DNA from: an uncultured Bacilli bacterium
GTDB lineage: Bacteria > Bacillota_I > Bacilli_A > RF39 > UBA660
Direction: 5' to 3'
NCBI GenBank assembly: GCA_947595415.1
Contig: CANQER010000008.1
Coordinates: 1 to 16,745 of the forward strand
DNA: 16,745 nt
Position numbers and translations under genes: made by a program
Shown: piece after piece, positions 7,959-15,307 of the stretch
Numbering within the stretch: position 1 is the first letter of the stretch
Layout: each line of letters begins with the position of its first letter
The notes under the pieces: model-generated
Told to the model about the DNA's origin: nothing
What the model saw: only the letters and a program-made list of their open reading frames with translations
Database searches by the model: none

Positions 7959-8417
7959 ATGAACAATCGTGGATGGGGATTAAATGTAATGTTAGTATTT
8001 ACAGGAATACTATTACTAGCTTTAATAATAGTTATAGTAGAAATCCAAAACAACTTTAAAAAACTAGAAGCTAATTATGAAGAAAATAGTAGTCAAACTG
8101 AAGAATCAATAAAACCTACTTATACAACATATGAAGATATCGAGTTTGCATTGATTAAATCAGCAGGTAGTTACGTAAGAAAATACTACAGTGAAGACTT
8201 TTTAGAAGGGGACTATATAACGGTTCCATTATCAGTTTTACAAAAAGAAAAATTTATAGGACCTATATATGATATAAAAGATGAAACAACAGCTTGTACA
8301 GGATATGTAGGATTTATCAAACAAGAAGGTATAATTGATTATGAACCATATATTAAATGTGGTAAAAATTATACAACTAAAGGTTACATTGAACGTCATG
8401 ATACAGTAGCAAGTTAA
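7959..8417 (+). CDS. Small pilin-like membrane-anchored protein
   Basis: The 152-residue protein starts at an ATG preceded by AGGGGGAT (7945-7952). A short N-terminal stretch (MNNRGWG) leads into one hydrophobic helix (about 8-28), then a charged linker and a globular domain (about 55-145). The layout resembles type IV pilins and pseudopilins: a single N-terminal helix, an amphipathic extension, then a domain with a C-terminal Cys pair (C113 and C134) flanking a strand region, in the order TACTGYV and YIKCGKNY. The conserved pilin Glu5 and a clear prepilin peptidase site are not obvious. No assembly ATPase or peptidase gene lies nearby. I infer an exported protein with one disulfide; alternatives are a generic anchored extracytoplasmic protein or a minor pseudopilin. 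No terminator follows, so read-through into rpsL is possible. Confidence 0.6.
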   Translation: MNNRGWGLNVMLVFTGILLLALIIVIVEIQNNFKKLEANYEENSSQTEESIKPTYTTYEDIEFALIKSAGSYVRKYYSEDFLEGDYITVPLSVLQKEKFIGPIYDIKDETTACTGYVGFIKQEGIIDYEPYIKCGKNYTTKGYIERHDTVAS

Positions 8418-8444
8418 ATATCAAAAAAATAGGTATAAAAATAG

Positions 8445-8473
8445 TTGACAAACATATAATAAAATGATATAGT
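8445..8473 (+). promoter_or_regulatory. SigA-type promoter of the str operon
   Basis: A consensus TTGACA (8445-8450), a 17-base spacer and TATAGT (8468-8473) predict a start near 8480 and a leader of about 85 bases before rpsL. Such a strong promoter suits ribosomal protein and elongation factor genes. Confidence 0.85.
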
Positions 8474-8485
8474 TATATTGCGTTT

Positions 8486-8518
8486 TAATTAAGGTTTACT
8501 TATGTAAATCTTTAATTA
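8486..8518 (+). promoter_or_regulatory. Hairpin in the rpsL leader
   Basis: AATTAAGGTTTAC (8487-8499) pairs with GTAAATCTTTAATT (8504-8517) around a four-base loop, with one G-U pair and one bulged base; 8486 and 8518 can extend it. It is not followed by a T-tract, so it is not a simple terminator. It may stabilise the 5' end or be a binding site for autogenous control, but no known str leader motif is recognised. Confidence 0.5.
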
Positions 8519-8565
8519 TGAAACAAAATAAAACACCTGGATATGTGTAAAGGAAGGAGGATTTT

Positions 8566-8976
8566 ATGCCTACAATTAATCAATTAGTTAGAAAAAACAG
8601 AACAGCAAAGAAAAGAAAAAGTAAATCACCTGTTTTAGGAATTGGTTACAATAGTCGTACTAAAAGACAAACTGATCAAAAATCACCACAAAAAAGAGGA
8701 GTTTGTACACGTGTTGCTACAATGACACCAAAAAAACCAAACTCAGCTATTCGTAAGTATGCTCGTGTTAGATTGTCTAATGGGATGGAAGTAACAGCTT
8801 ATATTCCTGGTGAAGGACATAATCTACAAGAACACAGTGTTGTACTAATTAGAGGTGGACGTGTAAAAGACTTAATTGGGGTTCGTTATCACGTAGTTCG
8901 TGGTACACTTGATACTGCAGGAGTTGATAAAAGACGTCAAGGAAGAAGTAAATATGGTACTAAAAAACCTAAGTAG
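8566..8976 (+). CDS. rpsL: 30S ribosomal protein S12
   Basis: The 136-residue S12 is full length for a Gram-positive and includes the insertion of about 13 residues (around 22-40) seen in Bacillota. The core [17 protein letters not shown] and the C-terminal [14 protein letters not shown] are intact. S12 sits at the decoding centre of the 30S subunit. The streptomycin-contact lysines are present (K56 and K101 in Bacillus-style numbering), as is the Asp (D102) that RimO methylthiolates in some bacteria. The nearly universal Pro in K-D-L-P-G-V-R-Y-H is replaced by Ile (I104, codon ATT at 8875-8877). The start is fixed by AAGGAGG at about 8554-8560. It is first in the operon; rpsG follows after 16 bases. 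Confidence 0.97.
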   Translation: MPTINQLVRKNRTAKKRKSKSPVLGIGYNSRTKRQTDQKSPQKRGVCTRVATMTPKKPNSAIRKYARVRLSNGMEVTAYIPGEGHNLQEHSVVLIRGGRVKDLIGVRYHVVRGTLDTAGVDKRRQGRSKYGTKKPK

Positions 8977-8992
8977 ATGAAAGGAGGATATT

Positions 8993-9460
8993 ATGCGTAA
9001 AAGACGTGCAGTCAAAAGAGATGTGTTACCAGATCCAATATATAATTCAAAATTAGTTACTAAAATAATAAATACAATTATGAAAGATGGTAAAAAAGGT
9101 ATTGCTCAAACAATCCTTTATGACGCATTTGAAATGATAAAAGAAAAAACAAATGAAGAACCAATGAAGGTTTTTGAAAAAGCAATGGAAAATATAAAAC
9201 CTTCTTTAGAAGTTAAATCAAGACGTGTTGGTGGAGCTAACTATCAAGTACCAGTTGAAGTTAGAGCTGATCGTAGTTTAGCTTTAGGATTACGTTGGTT
9301 AGTTCAATATGCTAGATTAAGAGGTGGCCATTCAATGGCTGAAAATTTAGCAAATGAAATAATTGATGCATCAAATGGTGTTGGTGCAGCAGTTAAAAAA
9401 CGTGAAGATACACATAGAATGGCAGAAGCTAATAAAGCCTTTGCTCATTATCGTTGGTAG
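8993..9460 (+). CDS. rpsG: 30S ribosomal protein S7
   Basis: The 155-residue S7 is full length. It nucleates assembly of the 30S head by binding the 3' domain of 16S rRNA and contacts E-site tRNA. Visible family marks are the N-terminal [18 protein letters not shown], the central [11 protein letters not shown], and the C-terminal [28 protein letters not shown] lies just before the ATG at 8993. It sits in the standard place between rpsL and fusA. In enterobacteria S7 autoregulates the str operon by binding the rpsL-rpsG gap; here that gap is only 16 bases, too short for the same structure. Confidence 0.97.
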   Translation: MRKRRAVKRDVLPDPIYNSKLVTKIINTIMKDGKKGIAQTILYDAFEMIKEKTNEEPMKVFEKAMENIKPSLEVKSRRVGGANYQVPVEVRADRSLALGLRWLVQYARLRGGHSMAENLANEIIDASNGVGAAVKKREDTHRMAEANKAFAHYRW

Positions 9461-9477
9461 AAGAAAGGAAAAAGTAT

Positions 9478-11550
9478 ATGGCTCGTGAATATAGCTTAGA
9501 AAAAACTAGAAATATAGGAATAATGGCACATATTGATGCTGGTAAAACTACTTGTACAGAACGTATTTTATTCCATACAGGAAAAATCCATAAAATTGGT
9601 GAAACCCATGAAGGGGAAAGCCAAATGGACTGGATGGCTCAAGAACAAGAACGTGGAATAACTATTACTTCAGCAGCTACAACAGCTTACTGGAAAGATC
9701 ATCGATTAAATATAATTGATACTCCAGGTCACGTTGATTTTACAGTTGAAGTATCAAGAAGTTTACGTGTCTTAGATGGAGCTGTTGCCTTAATTGATGC
9801 TCAAGCTGGAGTTGAACCACAAACAGAAACAGTATGGCGTCAAGCTAATGAATTTAAGGTACCTAGAATTATATTTGCTAACAAAATGGATAAAATGGGA
9901 GCTGATTTTAACTTCAGTTTAGATTCAATCAAAGATCGTTTAGGAGTTAATGCTAAACCTATTGAAATTCCAATTGGAGCTGAAAATGAATTTGATGGTA
10001 TCATTGATTTACTTACAAGAGTTGCTTATCACTATGATGGTGCTCAAGAAGAAAATCCAACAATCATTGATATTCCAGCAGATATGGTTGATTTAGTTGA
10101 AGAAAAACGTAATGAATTAATCGAAGCTGTTGCTGAATTTGATGATGAACTTATGGAAAAATACCTTGAAGGTGAAGAAGTATCTGTTGATCTAATCAAA
10201 AAAGCTATTAGAAAAGGTACTTTGGAAGTTAAATTCTTCCCAGTATTATGTGGAACTGCTTTAGGTAATAAAGGGGTTAAATTATTACTAGATGCTGTTG
10301 TTGACTATCTACCTTCACCACTTGATGTTGAATCAATCAAAGGTGTTGATTTAAAAGGTGAAGAAACAGTTAGACATCCTAGTGACAATGAACCATTTAG
10401 TGCTCTTGCTTTTAAAGTAATGGCAGATCCATATGTAGGAAGACTTACTTTCTTTAGAGTTTATTCTGGACATTTAAGTAGTGGATCTTATGTGTTAAAT
10501 TCTAATAAAAATAATAAAGAAAGAATAGGACGAATTCTACAAATGCATGCGAATAATCGTACAGAAATTAGTGATGTATACACAGGAGATATCGCAGCTG
10601 CTGTAGGACTTAAAAATACAACTACTGGAGATACTTTATGTGATGAAAAGAAAGCTGTTATTTTGGAAAGTATGGAATTTCCAGAACCAGTTATCCAATT
10701 AGCTGTTGAACCAAAATCAAAAGGTGATCAAGATAAGATGAGTGAAGCTTTACAAAAGTTATCTGAAGAAGATCCAACTTTTAGAGCTACAACAGACCAT
10801 GAAACAGGGCAAACTATTATTGCTGGTATGGGTGAGTTACACTTAGACATTATTGTTGATCGTATGAAAAGAGAATTTGGAGTAGAAGCTAATATTGGTA
10901 AACCACAAGTTTCATATCGTGAAACTATTACCCAAGCAGGTGAATGTGAAGGTAAATATATTAAACAATCTGGAGGTCGTGGACAATATGGTCACGTTTG
11001 GATTAAATTTGAACCAAATCCAGATAAAGGTTATGAATTTGTTGATCAAGTAGTAGGTGGAGTTGTACCAAGAGAATACATTCCAGTTACTGATAAAGGA
11101 CTACAAGAAGCCATGCAAACAGGAGTTCTTGCAGGTTATCCAATGATCGATGTTAAAGCAACATTATATGATGGATCTTACCATGATGTAGACTCATCAG
11201 AAATGGCTTTTAAAATTGCAGCAAGTTTAGCTTTAAAAGAAGCTAAAAACAAATGTAAACCTATCTTACTAGAACCAATTATGAAAGTTAATGTTATTGT
11301 ACCAGATGAATATTTAGGTAACGTTATGGGTGATATTACTTCTCGTCGTGGACGTCCACTAGGTCAAGAATCAAGAGGTAATGCATTATCTATTGACGCA
11401 ACAGTTCCATTATCTGAAATGTTTGGTTATGCAACAAGCTTAAGAAGCAATACTCAAGGTCGTGGTAATTTTACAATGACATTTGATCATTATGAAGAAG
11501 TACCTAAGAATATTGCTGAAGAAATCATTAAGAAAAATGGTGGAAATTAA
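9478..11550 (+). CDS. fusA: Translation elongation factor G
   Basis: The 690-residue EF-G is the GTPase that drives translocation on the ribosome and, with RRF, ribosome recycling. G motifs are intact: AHIDAGKTT (17-25), RGITI (59-63), DTPGH (81-85), NKMD (135-138) and CGTAL. Domain III has MGELHLDI and domain [13 protein letters not shown]. All five domains are present to the C-terminal [15 protein letters not shown] and [12 protein letters not shown] segments. The ATG at 9478 is chosen because AAAGGA (9464-9469) precedes it and [14 protein letters not shown] is the family N-terminus; the in-frame TTG at 9454, inside the end of rpsG, is not credible. It lies 17 bases after rpsG. No resistance-type change was recognised, although I did not check every fusidic acid position. 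Confidence 0.97.
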   Translation: MAREYSLEKTRNIGIMAHIDAGKTTCTERILFHTGKIHKIGETHEGESQMDWMAQEQERGITITSAATTAYWKDHRLNIIDTPGHVDFTVEVSRSLRVLDGAVALIDAQAGVEPQTETVWRQANEFKVPRIIFANKMDKMGADFNFSLDSIKDRLGVNAKPIEIPIGAENEFDGIIDLLTRVAYHYDGAQEENPTIIDIPADMVDLVEEKRNELIEAVAEFDDELMEKYLEGEEVSVDLIKKAIRKGTLEVKFFPVLCGTALGNKGVKLLLDAVVDYLPSPLDVESIKGVDLKGEETVRHPSDNEPFSALAFKVMADPYVGRLTFFRVYSGHLSSGSYVLNSNKNNKERIGRILQMHANNRTEISDVYTGDIAAAVGLKNTTTGDTLCDEKKAVILESMEFPEPVIQLAVEPKSKGDQDKMSEALQKLSEEDPTFRATTDHETGQTIIAGMGELHLDIIVDRMKREFGVEANIGKPQVSYRETITQAGECEGKYIKQSGGRGQYGHVWIKFEPNPDKGYEFVDQVVGGVVPREYIPVTDKGLQEAMQTGVLAGYPMIDVKATLYDGSYHDVDSSEMAFKIAASLALKEAKNKCKPILLEPIMKVNVIVPDEYLGNVMGDITSRRGRPLGQESRGNALSIDATVPLSEMFGYATSLRSNTQGRGNFTMTFDHYEEVPKNIAEEIIKKNGGN

Positions 11551-11560
11551 CAAAAAGTAC

Positions 11561-11589
11561 TTGCTATTTATTGTTAATTAATATAAAAT
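11561..11589 (+). promoter_or_regulatory. Possible internal tuf promoter
   Basis: In the 73-base fusA-tuf gap, TTGCTA (11561-11566) is followed after 17 bases by TAAAAT (11584-11589); TATAAA at 11582 is an alternative with a shorter spacer. An extra promoter for tuf would fit its need for very high expression. The region is so AT-rich that a chance match is possible. Confidence 0.4.
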
Positions 11590-11623
11590 ATATATGTAGA
11601 TATTAAAAGGAGGAAAATATAAT

Positions 11624-12808
11624 ATGGCAAAAGAAGTTTTTGATCGTTCAAAACCCCATGTTAATATTGGGACAATTGGACACGTAGACCATGGTAAAAC
11701 TACTTTAACAGCAGCTATTACCAATGTATTATCTAAAAAAGGTTATGCGGATTTTGTTGATTATGCAAATATCGATAAAGCCCCAGAAGAAAGAGAACGT
11801 GGAATAACTATCAACACATCACATGTTGAATATCAAACTGATAAAAGACACTATGCTCATGTTGACTGTCCAGGACACGCAGACTATGTAAAAAATATGA
11901 TTACAGGTGCTGCTCAAATGGATGGAGCTATCTTAGTTATAGCAGCAACTGATGGACCTATGGCTCAAACTCGTGAACACATTTTATTATCACGTCAAGT
12001 TGGAGTACCTAGAATGGTTGTTTTCATGAACAAATGTGACATGGTTGATGATGAAGAATTATTAGATTTAGTTGAAATGGAAATTCGTGAATTATTAAAT
12101 GAATATGGTTTTGATGGAGATAATACTCCAGTTATTCGTGGGTCAGCTTTAAAAGCCTTAGAAGGAGATCCAAAATACGAAGAAAAAATCATGGAATTAA
12201 TGGATGCAGTTGATGAATGGATTGAAACACCAGTTAGAGATACTGAAAAACCATTCTTAATGCCAATCGAAGATGTATTTACTATTACAGGTCGTGGTAC
12301 TGTTGTTACTGGACGTGTTGAAAGAGGTAGATTAAATCTTAACGATGAAGTTGAAATTGTTGGTTTAAAAGAAACTAAGAAAACAACAGTTACTGGTATT
12401 GAAATGTTTAGAAAACAACTTGATTATGCTGAATCAGGAGATAATGCAGGGGTACTTTTACGTGGTATTGCTCGTGAAGATGTTGAACGTGGTCAAGTAT
12501 TAGCTAAACCAGGAAGTGTTACTCCTCATACTAAATTTAAAGCACAAGTTTATGTTTTATCTAAAGAAGAAGGAGGACGTCATACACCATTCTTTAGTAA
12601 CTATCGTCCACAATTCTATTTTAGAACTACAGATGTAACAGGTGTTATTGAATTACCAGCTGGAGTAGAAATGGTTATGCCAGGTGACAATGTTGAAATG
12701 ACAGTTGAATTAATTGCTCCTATCGCTATTGAAGCAGGAACTAAGTTCTCAATTCGTGAAGGTGGTAGAACAGTTGGTTCAGGTAATATTTCTGAAATCA
12801 TTAAATAA
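11624..12808 (+). CDS. tuf: Translation elongation factor Tu
   Basis: The 394-residue EF-Tu is complete. It carries aminoacyl-tRNA to the ribosomal A site as a GTP complex. Motifs: GHVDHGKT (19-26), RGITI in switch I, DCPGH (81-85), NKCD (136-139) and GSAL. Domains II and III are intact, including [22 protein letters not shown] and the C-terminal [11 protein letters not shown]. The start follows AAGGAGG (11607-11613). Ser in KFSIREGG, where E. coli has Ala375, is to my knowledge common in Bacilli and not read as acquired kirromycin resistance. tuf is the last gene of the operon and is followed by its own terminator; rpsJ does not follow. Confidence 0.97.
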   Translation: MAKEVFDRSKPHVNIGTIGHVDHGKTTLTAAITNVLSKKGYADFVDYANIDKAPEERERGITINTSHVEYQTDKRHYAHVDCPGHADYVKNMITGAAQMDGAILVIAATDGPMAQTREHILLSRQVGVPRMVVFMNKCDMVDDEELLDLVEMEIRELLNEYGFDGDNTPVIRGSALKALEGDPKYEEKIMELMDAVDEWIETPVRDTEKPFLMPIEDVFTITGRGTVVTGRVERGRLNLNDEVEIVGLKETKKTTVTGIEMFRKQLDYAESGDNAGVLLRGIAREDVERGQVLAKPGSVTPHTKFKAQVYVLSKEEGGRHTPFFSNYRPQFYFRTTDVTGVIELPAGVEMVMPGDNVEMTVELIAPIAIEAGTKFSIREGGRTVGSGNISEIIK

Positions 12809-12833
12809 AAGGGATTATAAAATCTCTTTTTTT
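12807..12833 (+). terminator. Terminator of the str operon
   Basis: AAAAGGGATT (12807-12816) pairs with AATCTCTTTT (12821-12830) through one G-U pair around a four-base loop, then TTT. The stem overlaps the tuf stop codon. Confidence 0.85.
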
Positions 12834-12840
12834 ATTTAAA

Positions 12841-12871
12841 AACAACACCTTTAAAGTGTTGTTATTTTTTT
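12841..12871. terminator. Bidirectional terminator between tuf and the femX-like gene
   Basis: AACAACAC (12841-12848) pairs with GTGTTGTT (12856-12863), loop of 7. On the plus strand ATTTTTTT follows; on the minus strand a T-rich tail (TTTAAAT) follows. It backs up the tuf terminator and ends the minus-strand gene, whose TAA (12864-12862) overlaps the stem. Confidence 0.8.
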
Positions 12872-14112
12872 AAAATATTTCTAATAGGTGCTGCTTGTCT
12901 ATACATAAAATACAAAGTATTGTTAGTAATAAGTTCTAAATCACCAATATATTCTATAACTTTAGCATTAAAATTAGTTTTAAACATATTAAGATTGTGA
13001 TAAGCATTATTTGGGTTGTTAATATTACTAACACCACCTAAATTAAAAGTAGTATAACCTAACTTAGAAAATTTTTCAATTAGTTTCCAAATAAGTAAAT
13101 GTTTAGCATTAAAACTTTTATAATTTTTATCATATCCATCCATAAGTAGATAAACCTCTTTATCGTGTTTGATAACCAAAGCAGTAGCTAAAACAAGACC
13201 ATCTGGATAGTTTCTTAAATAATTAGTTGCTTTAACAATTTGTGATTCATATTTAGCTTTTAACTTATCAGATTCCAATTTACGATTTAAAAGTTTTTGA
13301 TTATTAGCTTTAGCATTAATAATAACTTCTTGATTAAGAGAATTATTAATTTCATCTTGTCTAGAATAATCAATTTGAGTTTGTTTTAAATAATCTTTAG
13401 TATCTAACTTAGCGTAATAAAATTCAACCATATTACGTTTACTATAAAAATTATAAACATCCTTAAAATACTTTATATCACGAGGATAATTTTTTTTAGT
13501 GTGACGATATAAATATTCTAGATTACTATCATCACCACGATATACCTTAACCCCATTTTTAGAAGCTCCTCTAATCTTGGTACGAAATTCTTTTTTAATA
13601 TTATTAAATAGATTGTAGGGATGATCACTTATATTAATAACTGCTTCAAAACGTGGTTTAAAAGCTTCAAAATTATTATTATAACCTAAATGATAATATC
13701 CAAGTTTAATAAGACTATTATAAATATTATCATAGTAATTATTACTTTCCACAACCTTATATTTAATATCAAACCTATTTTTTATAATAAGTGGGTTAAT
13801 CTTAATTGCCATAACATCACATTTACCTAAATACTTTTTAATTTCAGTGGTAAAAGTTTCAAGTAAATGGTAATTATTATAATCAATCAAAAAACCTCTA
13901 GGTGCATATGCATATTTAAAACCAAATTTTTTTTCAATTAAAACAAGAGTTGCTGCTACGATATTATTATTATCGATCAACCCTAAAAAAACTGTATCAT
14001 AACCTTGTTTATTCATTACAAAAGCATATTCAGGTGTTTGATAAAGTGATTTAATTGGAAATAAATTAGTAAAATTCATAAATTGCTCATTAGTAAGCTC
14101 TTTAATATACAT
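12862..14112 (-). CDS. FemX/MurM-like peptidoglycan bridge aminoacyltransferase
   Basis: The 416-residue protein matches the FemABX family, which transfers amino acids from aminoacyl-tRNA to the stem-peptide lysine of lipid II or peptidoglycan at the inner membrane face. Visible marks are the N-terminal SLYQTPEYAFVM, a strand-turn YAYAPRGFLIDY, the EFRTKIRGASKNGVKVYRG helix region, a coiled-coil arm of about 60 residues (around 237-297, Lys/Glu/Asn-rich with a Leu heptad pattern) typical of Fem proteins, and the C-terminal GYTTFNLGGVSN. Two GNAT-like domains are implied. The ATG at 14112 follows AGGTGAT (minus strand, 14123-14117); the longer GTG start at 14121 lies inside that ribosome binding site. 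It implies a true cell wall with a cross-bridge, against a wall-less mollicute. It is the only Fem gene in view, and the amino acid added cannot be told from sequence. Confidence 0.88.
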   Translation of the reverse strand: MYIKELTNEQFMNFTNLFPIKSLYQTPEYAFVMNKQGYDTVFLGLIDNNNIVAATLVLIEKKFGFKYAYAPRGFLIDYNNYHLLETFTTEIKKYLGKCDVMAIKINPLIIKNRFDIKYKVVESNNYYDNIYNSLIKLGYYHLGYNNNFEAFKPRFEAVINISDHPYNLFNNIKKEFRTKIRGASKNGVKVYRGDDSNLEYLYRHTKKNYPRDIKYFKDVYNFYSKRNMVEFYYAKLDTKDYLKQTQIDYSRQDEINNSLNQEVIINAKANNQKLLNRKLESDKLKAKYESQIVKATNYLRNYPDGLVLATALVIKHDKEVYLLMDGYDKNYKSFNAKHLLIWKLIEKFSKLGYTTFNLGGVSNINNPNNAYHNLNMFKTNFNAKVIEYIGDLELITNNTLYFMYRQAAPIRNILKK

Positions 14113-14128
14113 AAATATCACCTACAAA

Positions 14129-14157
14129 ATTATATCACAAAAAAAAAAAGAAGTAAA
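14129..14157 (-). promoter_or_regulatory. Promoter of the femX-like gene with T11 spacer run
   Basis: On the minus strand TTTACT (14157-14152), a 17-base spacer and TATAAT (14134-14129), preceded by TGA to make an extended -10. The start should fall near 14123, leaving a leader of only about 11 bases that begins at the AGGTGAT ribosome binding site. The spacer contains 11 consecutive T (14149-14139), by eye the longest homopolymer in the window. Confidence 0.6.
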
Positions 14158-14158
14158 A

Positions 14159-14314
14159 TTATCGTTTATTGTAACTATCACACATTGTAGCTTCTTTATC
14201 AGATGTGTCTTTACAATTACAAACTTTTATTTCTTTTAATAAACAGCAATCTTCATCACAATTGCAGTGCTTACAGTCATGTACAGTGCAAGCTATTTTT
14301 TGAAATTTACTCAT
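14159..14314 (-). CDS. Small Cys-rich DUF1540-like protein
   Basis: ATG at 14314-14312, TAA at 14161-14159, 51 residues. It holds nine Cys (residues 9, 14, 17, 19, 23, 24, 32, 34, 45). The order I-A-C-T-V-x-D-C, then C-x-C, C-C, a strand-like KEIKVCNC, and finally T-M-C-D-S-Y matches the DUF1540 pattern (C-x-V-x-x-C, more Cys, an I-x-V strand, and T-x-C-x-S-F near the end) found in small proteins of Clostridia and Bacilli, probably metal-binding. GGTGAT (minus strand, 14323-14318) lies four bases before the ATG, and a predicted promoter lies upstream. Its stop sits two bases from the -35 of the femX promoter, so the two genes are tightly packed on the same strand. The function is unknown; the family match is by pattern. 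Confidence 0.8.
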   Translation of the reverse strand: MSKFQKIACTVHDCKHCNCDEDCCLLKEIKVCNCKDTSDKEATMCDSYNKR

Positions 14315-14327
14315 CTAATCACCACTA

Positions 14328-14341
14328 TTAGTTTTTACTAA
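14328..14341. promoter_or_regulatory. Short palindrome in the divergent promoter region
   Basis: TTAGT (14328-14332) and ACTAA (14337-14341) form an inverted repeat around TTTT. It covers the expected start point of the minus-strand DUF1540-like gene and lies upstream of the plus-strand activase operon, so it could be an operator. A 5-bp arm in AT-rich DNA can easily arise by chance. Confidence 0.25.
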
Positions 14342-14362
14342 AATATGATTTATATACATAAA
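14334..14362 (+). promoter_or_regulatory. Weak candidate promoter of the activase-triad operon
   Basis: TTTACT (14334-14339), 17 bases, CATAAA (14357-14362). The -10 is poor, but the -35 is the same hexamer as in the two neighbouring minus-strand promoters and the spacing is ideal. It predicts a start near 14369, before AGGTGAT at 14389-14395. No better candidate was found. Confidence 0.25.
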
Positions 14363-14377
14363 ATTAAAAAAAGTAAA
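14349..14377 (-). promoter_or_regulatory. Promoter of the DUF1540-like gene
   Basis: On the minus strand TTTACT (14377-14372), a 17-base spacer, and TATAAA (14354-14349). The expected start near 14342 leaves a leader of about 28 bases with GGTGAT ahead of the ATG. The -35 hexamer is identical to that of the femX promoter. Confidence 0.5.
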
Positions 14378-14398
14378 TATATTTATATAGGTGATATA

Positions 14399-15307
14399 AT
14401 GGACAAAGTAAAGATTGGAATACCTCGTAGTATGTACTATTATTTTTATGGAAGATTTTGGAAATATTTTTTTGAATACTTAGATGTCCCCATAATAGTA
14501 AGTCCTAAAACCAATAAAGAAATAATAAAAAATGGAAGTTTTAAATCTATTGATGAAATGTGTATGTCCCTTAAGATATTCATGGGTCATATTGATTATT
14601 TAAAGGATAAATGTGATTATATTTTAATTCCTAGAATTGATAATTATGGTTATGATAATCAAACTTGTACTAATTTTTTAAGTTTGTATGATCTTGTTAG
14701 TAATGTATTTGATGTAAATATCATAAATTATAATATTGATTATACTAAAAAACAAAGAGAAATAGATGGCTTATATTATATTGGAGCTTGTTTAAAAAAA
14801 ACTAGAAAACAAATATATCATGCTTATAAAATGGCTAAAATTAAGGAAAAAAAAGATTTGAAAAAAGAAATAATTTATAATTATAATAAGTTAAAAAGTA
14901 ATAAAATTAAAATTTTAGTGGTTGCTCATCCATATAATTTGTATGATGATTTTATAGGTAAACCTATTATTAAAATGTTGGATATGCTTAATGTATGTGT
15001 TATTTATTGTGATAAGTTTGAAAGTGATTTATGTCGTGAATTAGCTTTAGATCTATCAAGTAATTTGTATTGGAAATATAGTAGGGAAAATATTGGAGCG
15101 ATAAAATTAGTAGAAGATAAAATAGATGGGATTATTTTTTTATCAACTTTTCCTTGTGGACCTGATTCTTTAGTAAATGAATTAATGATTAGAAAAACAA
15201 AAAAACCTTGTCTTAATTTAATTCTTGATGATATGGATAGTCTAACAGGAATAGAAACACGTATAGAAAGTTTTATTGATATTCTTGAAAAAAAAATCCA
15301 AAATTAG
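14399..15307 (+). CDS. DUF2229 acyl-CoA dehydratase activase-related protein
   Basis: ATG at 14399 after AGGTGAT (14389-14395) gives 302 residues; the in-frame upstream start at 14345 has no ribosome binding site. Family marks are the N-terminal GIPRSMYYYFYGRFWKYFF, TNKEII-x-G, DEMCMSLKIFMGHI, DYILIPR, the C-terminal STFPCGPDS, and TGIETRIESFIDILE. Cys at 55, 90 and 253 are candidate iron-sulfur ligands. In many Bacillota this domain is fused to BadF-type ATPase and dehydratase-like domains in one protein of over 1,000 residues; here it is a separate gene, first in a three-gene overlapping set. Family knowledge supports an ATP-driven low-potential electron transfer system; the substrate is unknown. 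The 3' end overlaps the next gene by 23 bases and contains an A9 tract. Confidence 0.85.
   Translation: MDKVKIGIPRSMYYYFYGRFWKYFFEYLDVPIIVSPKTNKEIIKNGSFKSIDEMCMSLKIFMGHIDYLKDKCDYILIPRIDNYGYDNQTCTNFLSLYDLVSNVFDVNIINYNIDYTKKQREIDGLYYIGACLKKTRKQIYHAYKMAKIKEKKDLKKEIIYNYNKLKSNKIKILVVAHPYNLYDDFIGKPIIKMLDMLNVCVIYCDKFESDLCRELALDLSSNLYWKYSRENIGAIKLVEDKIDGIIFLSTFPCGPDSLVNELMIRKTKKPCLNLILDDMDSLTGIETRIESFIDILEKKIQN

Noticed and set aside
9454..9477. TTG start extending EF-G by 8 residues
   Set aside because: It overlaps the end of rpsG, and [10 protein letters not shown] at 9478 is the family N-terminus with its own ribosome binding site.
12747..12755. Ser in EF-Tu KFSIREGG as a kirromycin-resistance change (E. 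coli A375)
   Set aside because: To my knowledge Ser here is ordinary in Bacilli, so it is not evidence of selection.
14345..14398. Upstream ATG giving 18 extra residues to the DUF2229 protein
   Set aside because: No ribosome binding site; the added residues are Ile/Lys/Tyr-rich leader translation, and ATG 14399 has AGGTGAT correctly spaced.
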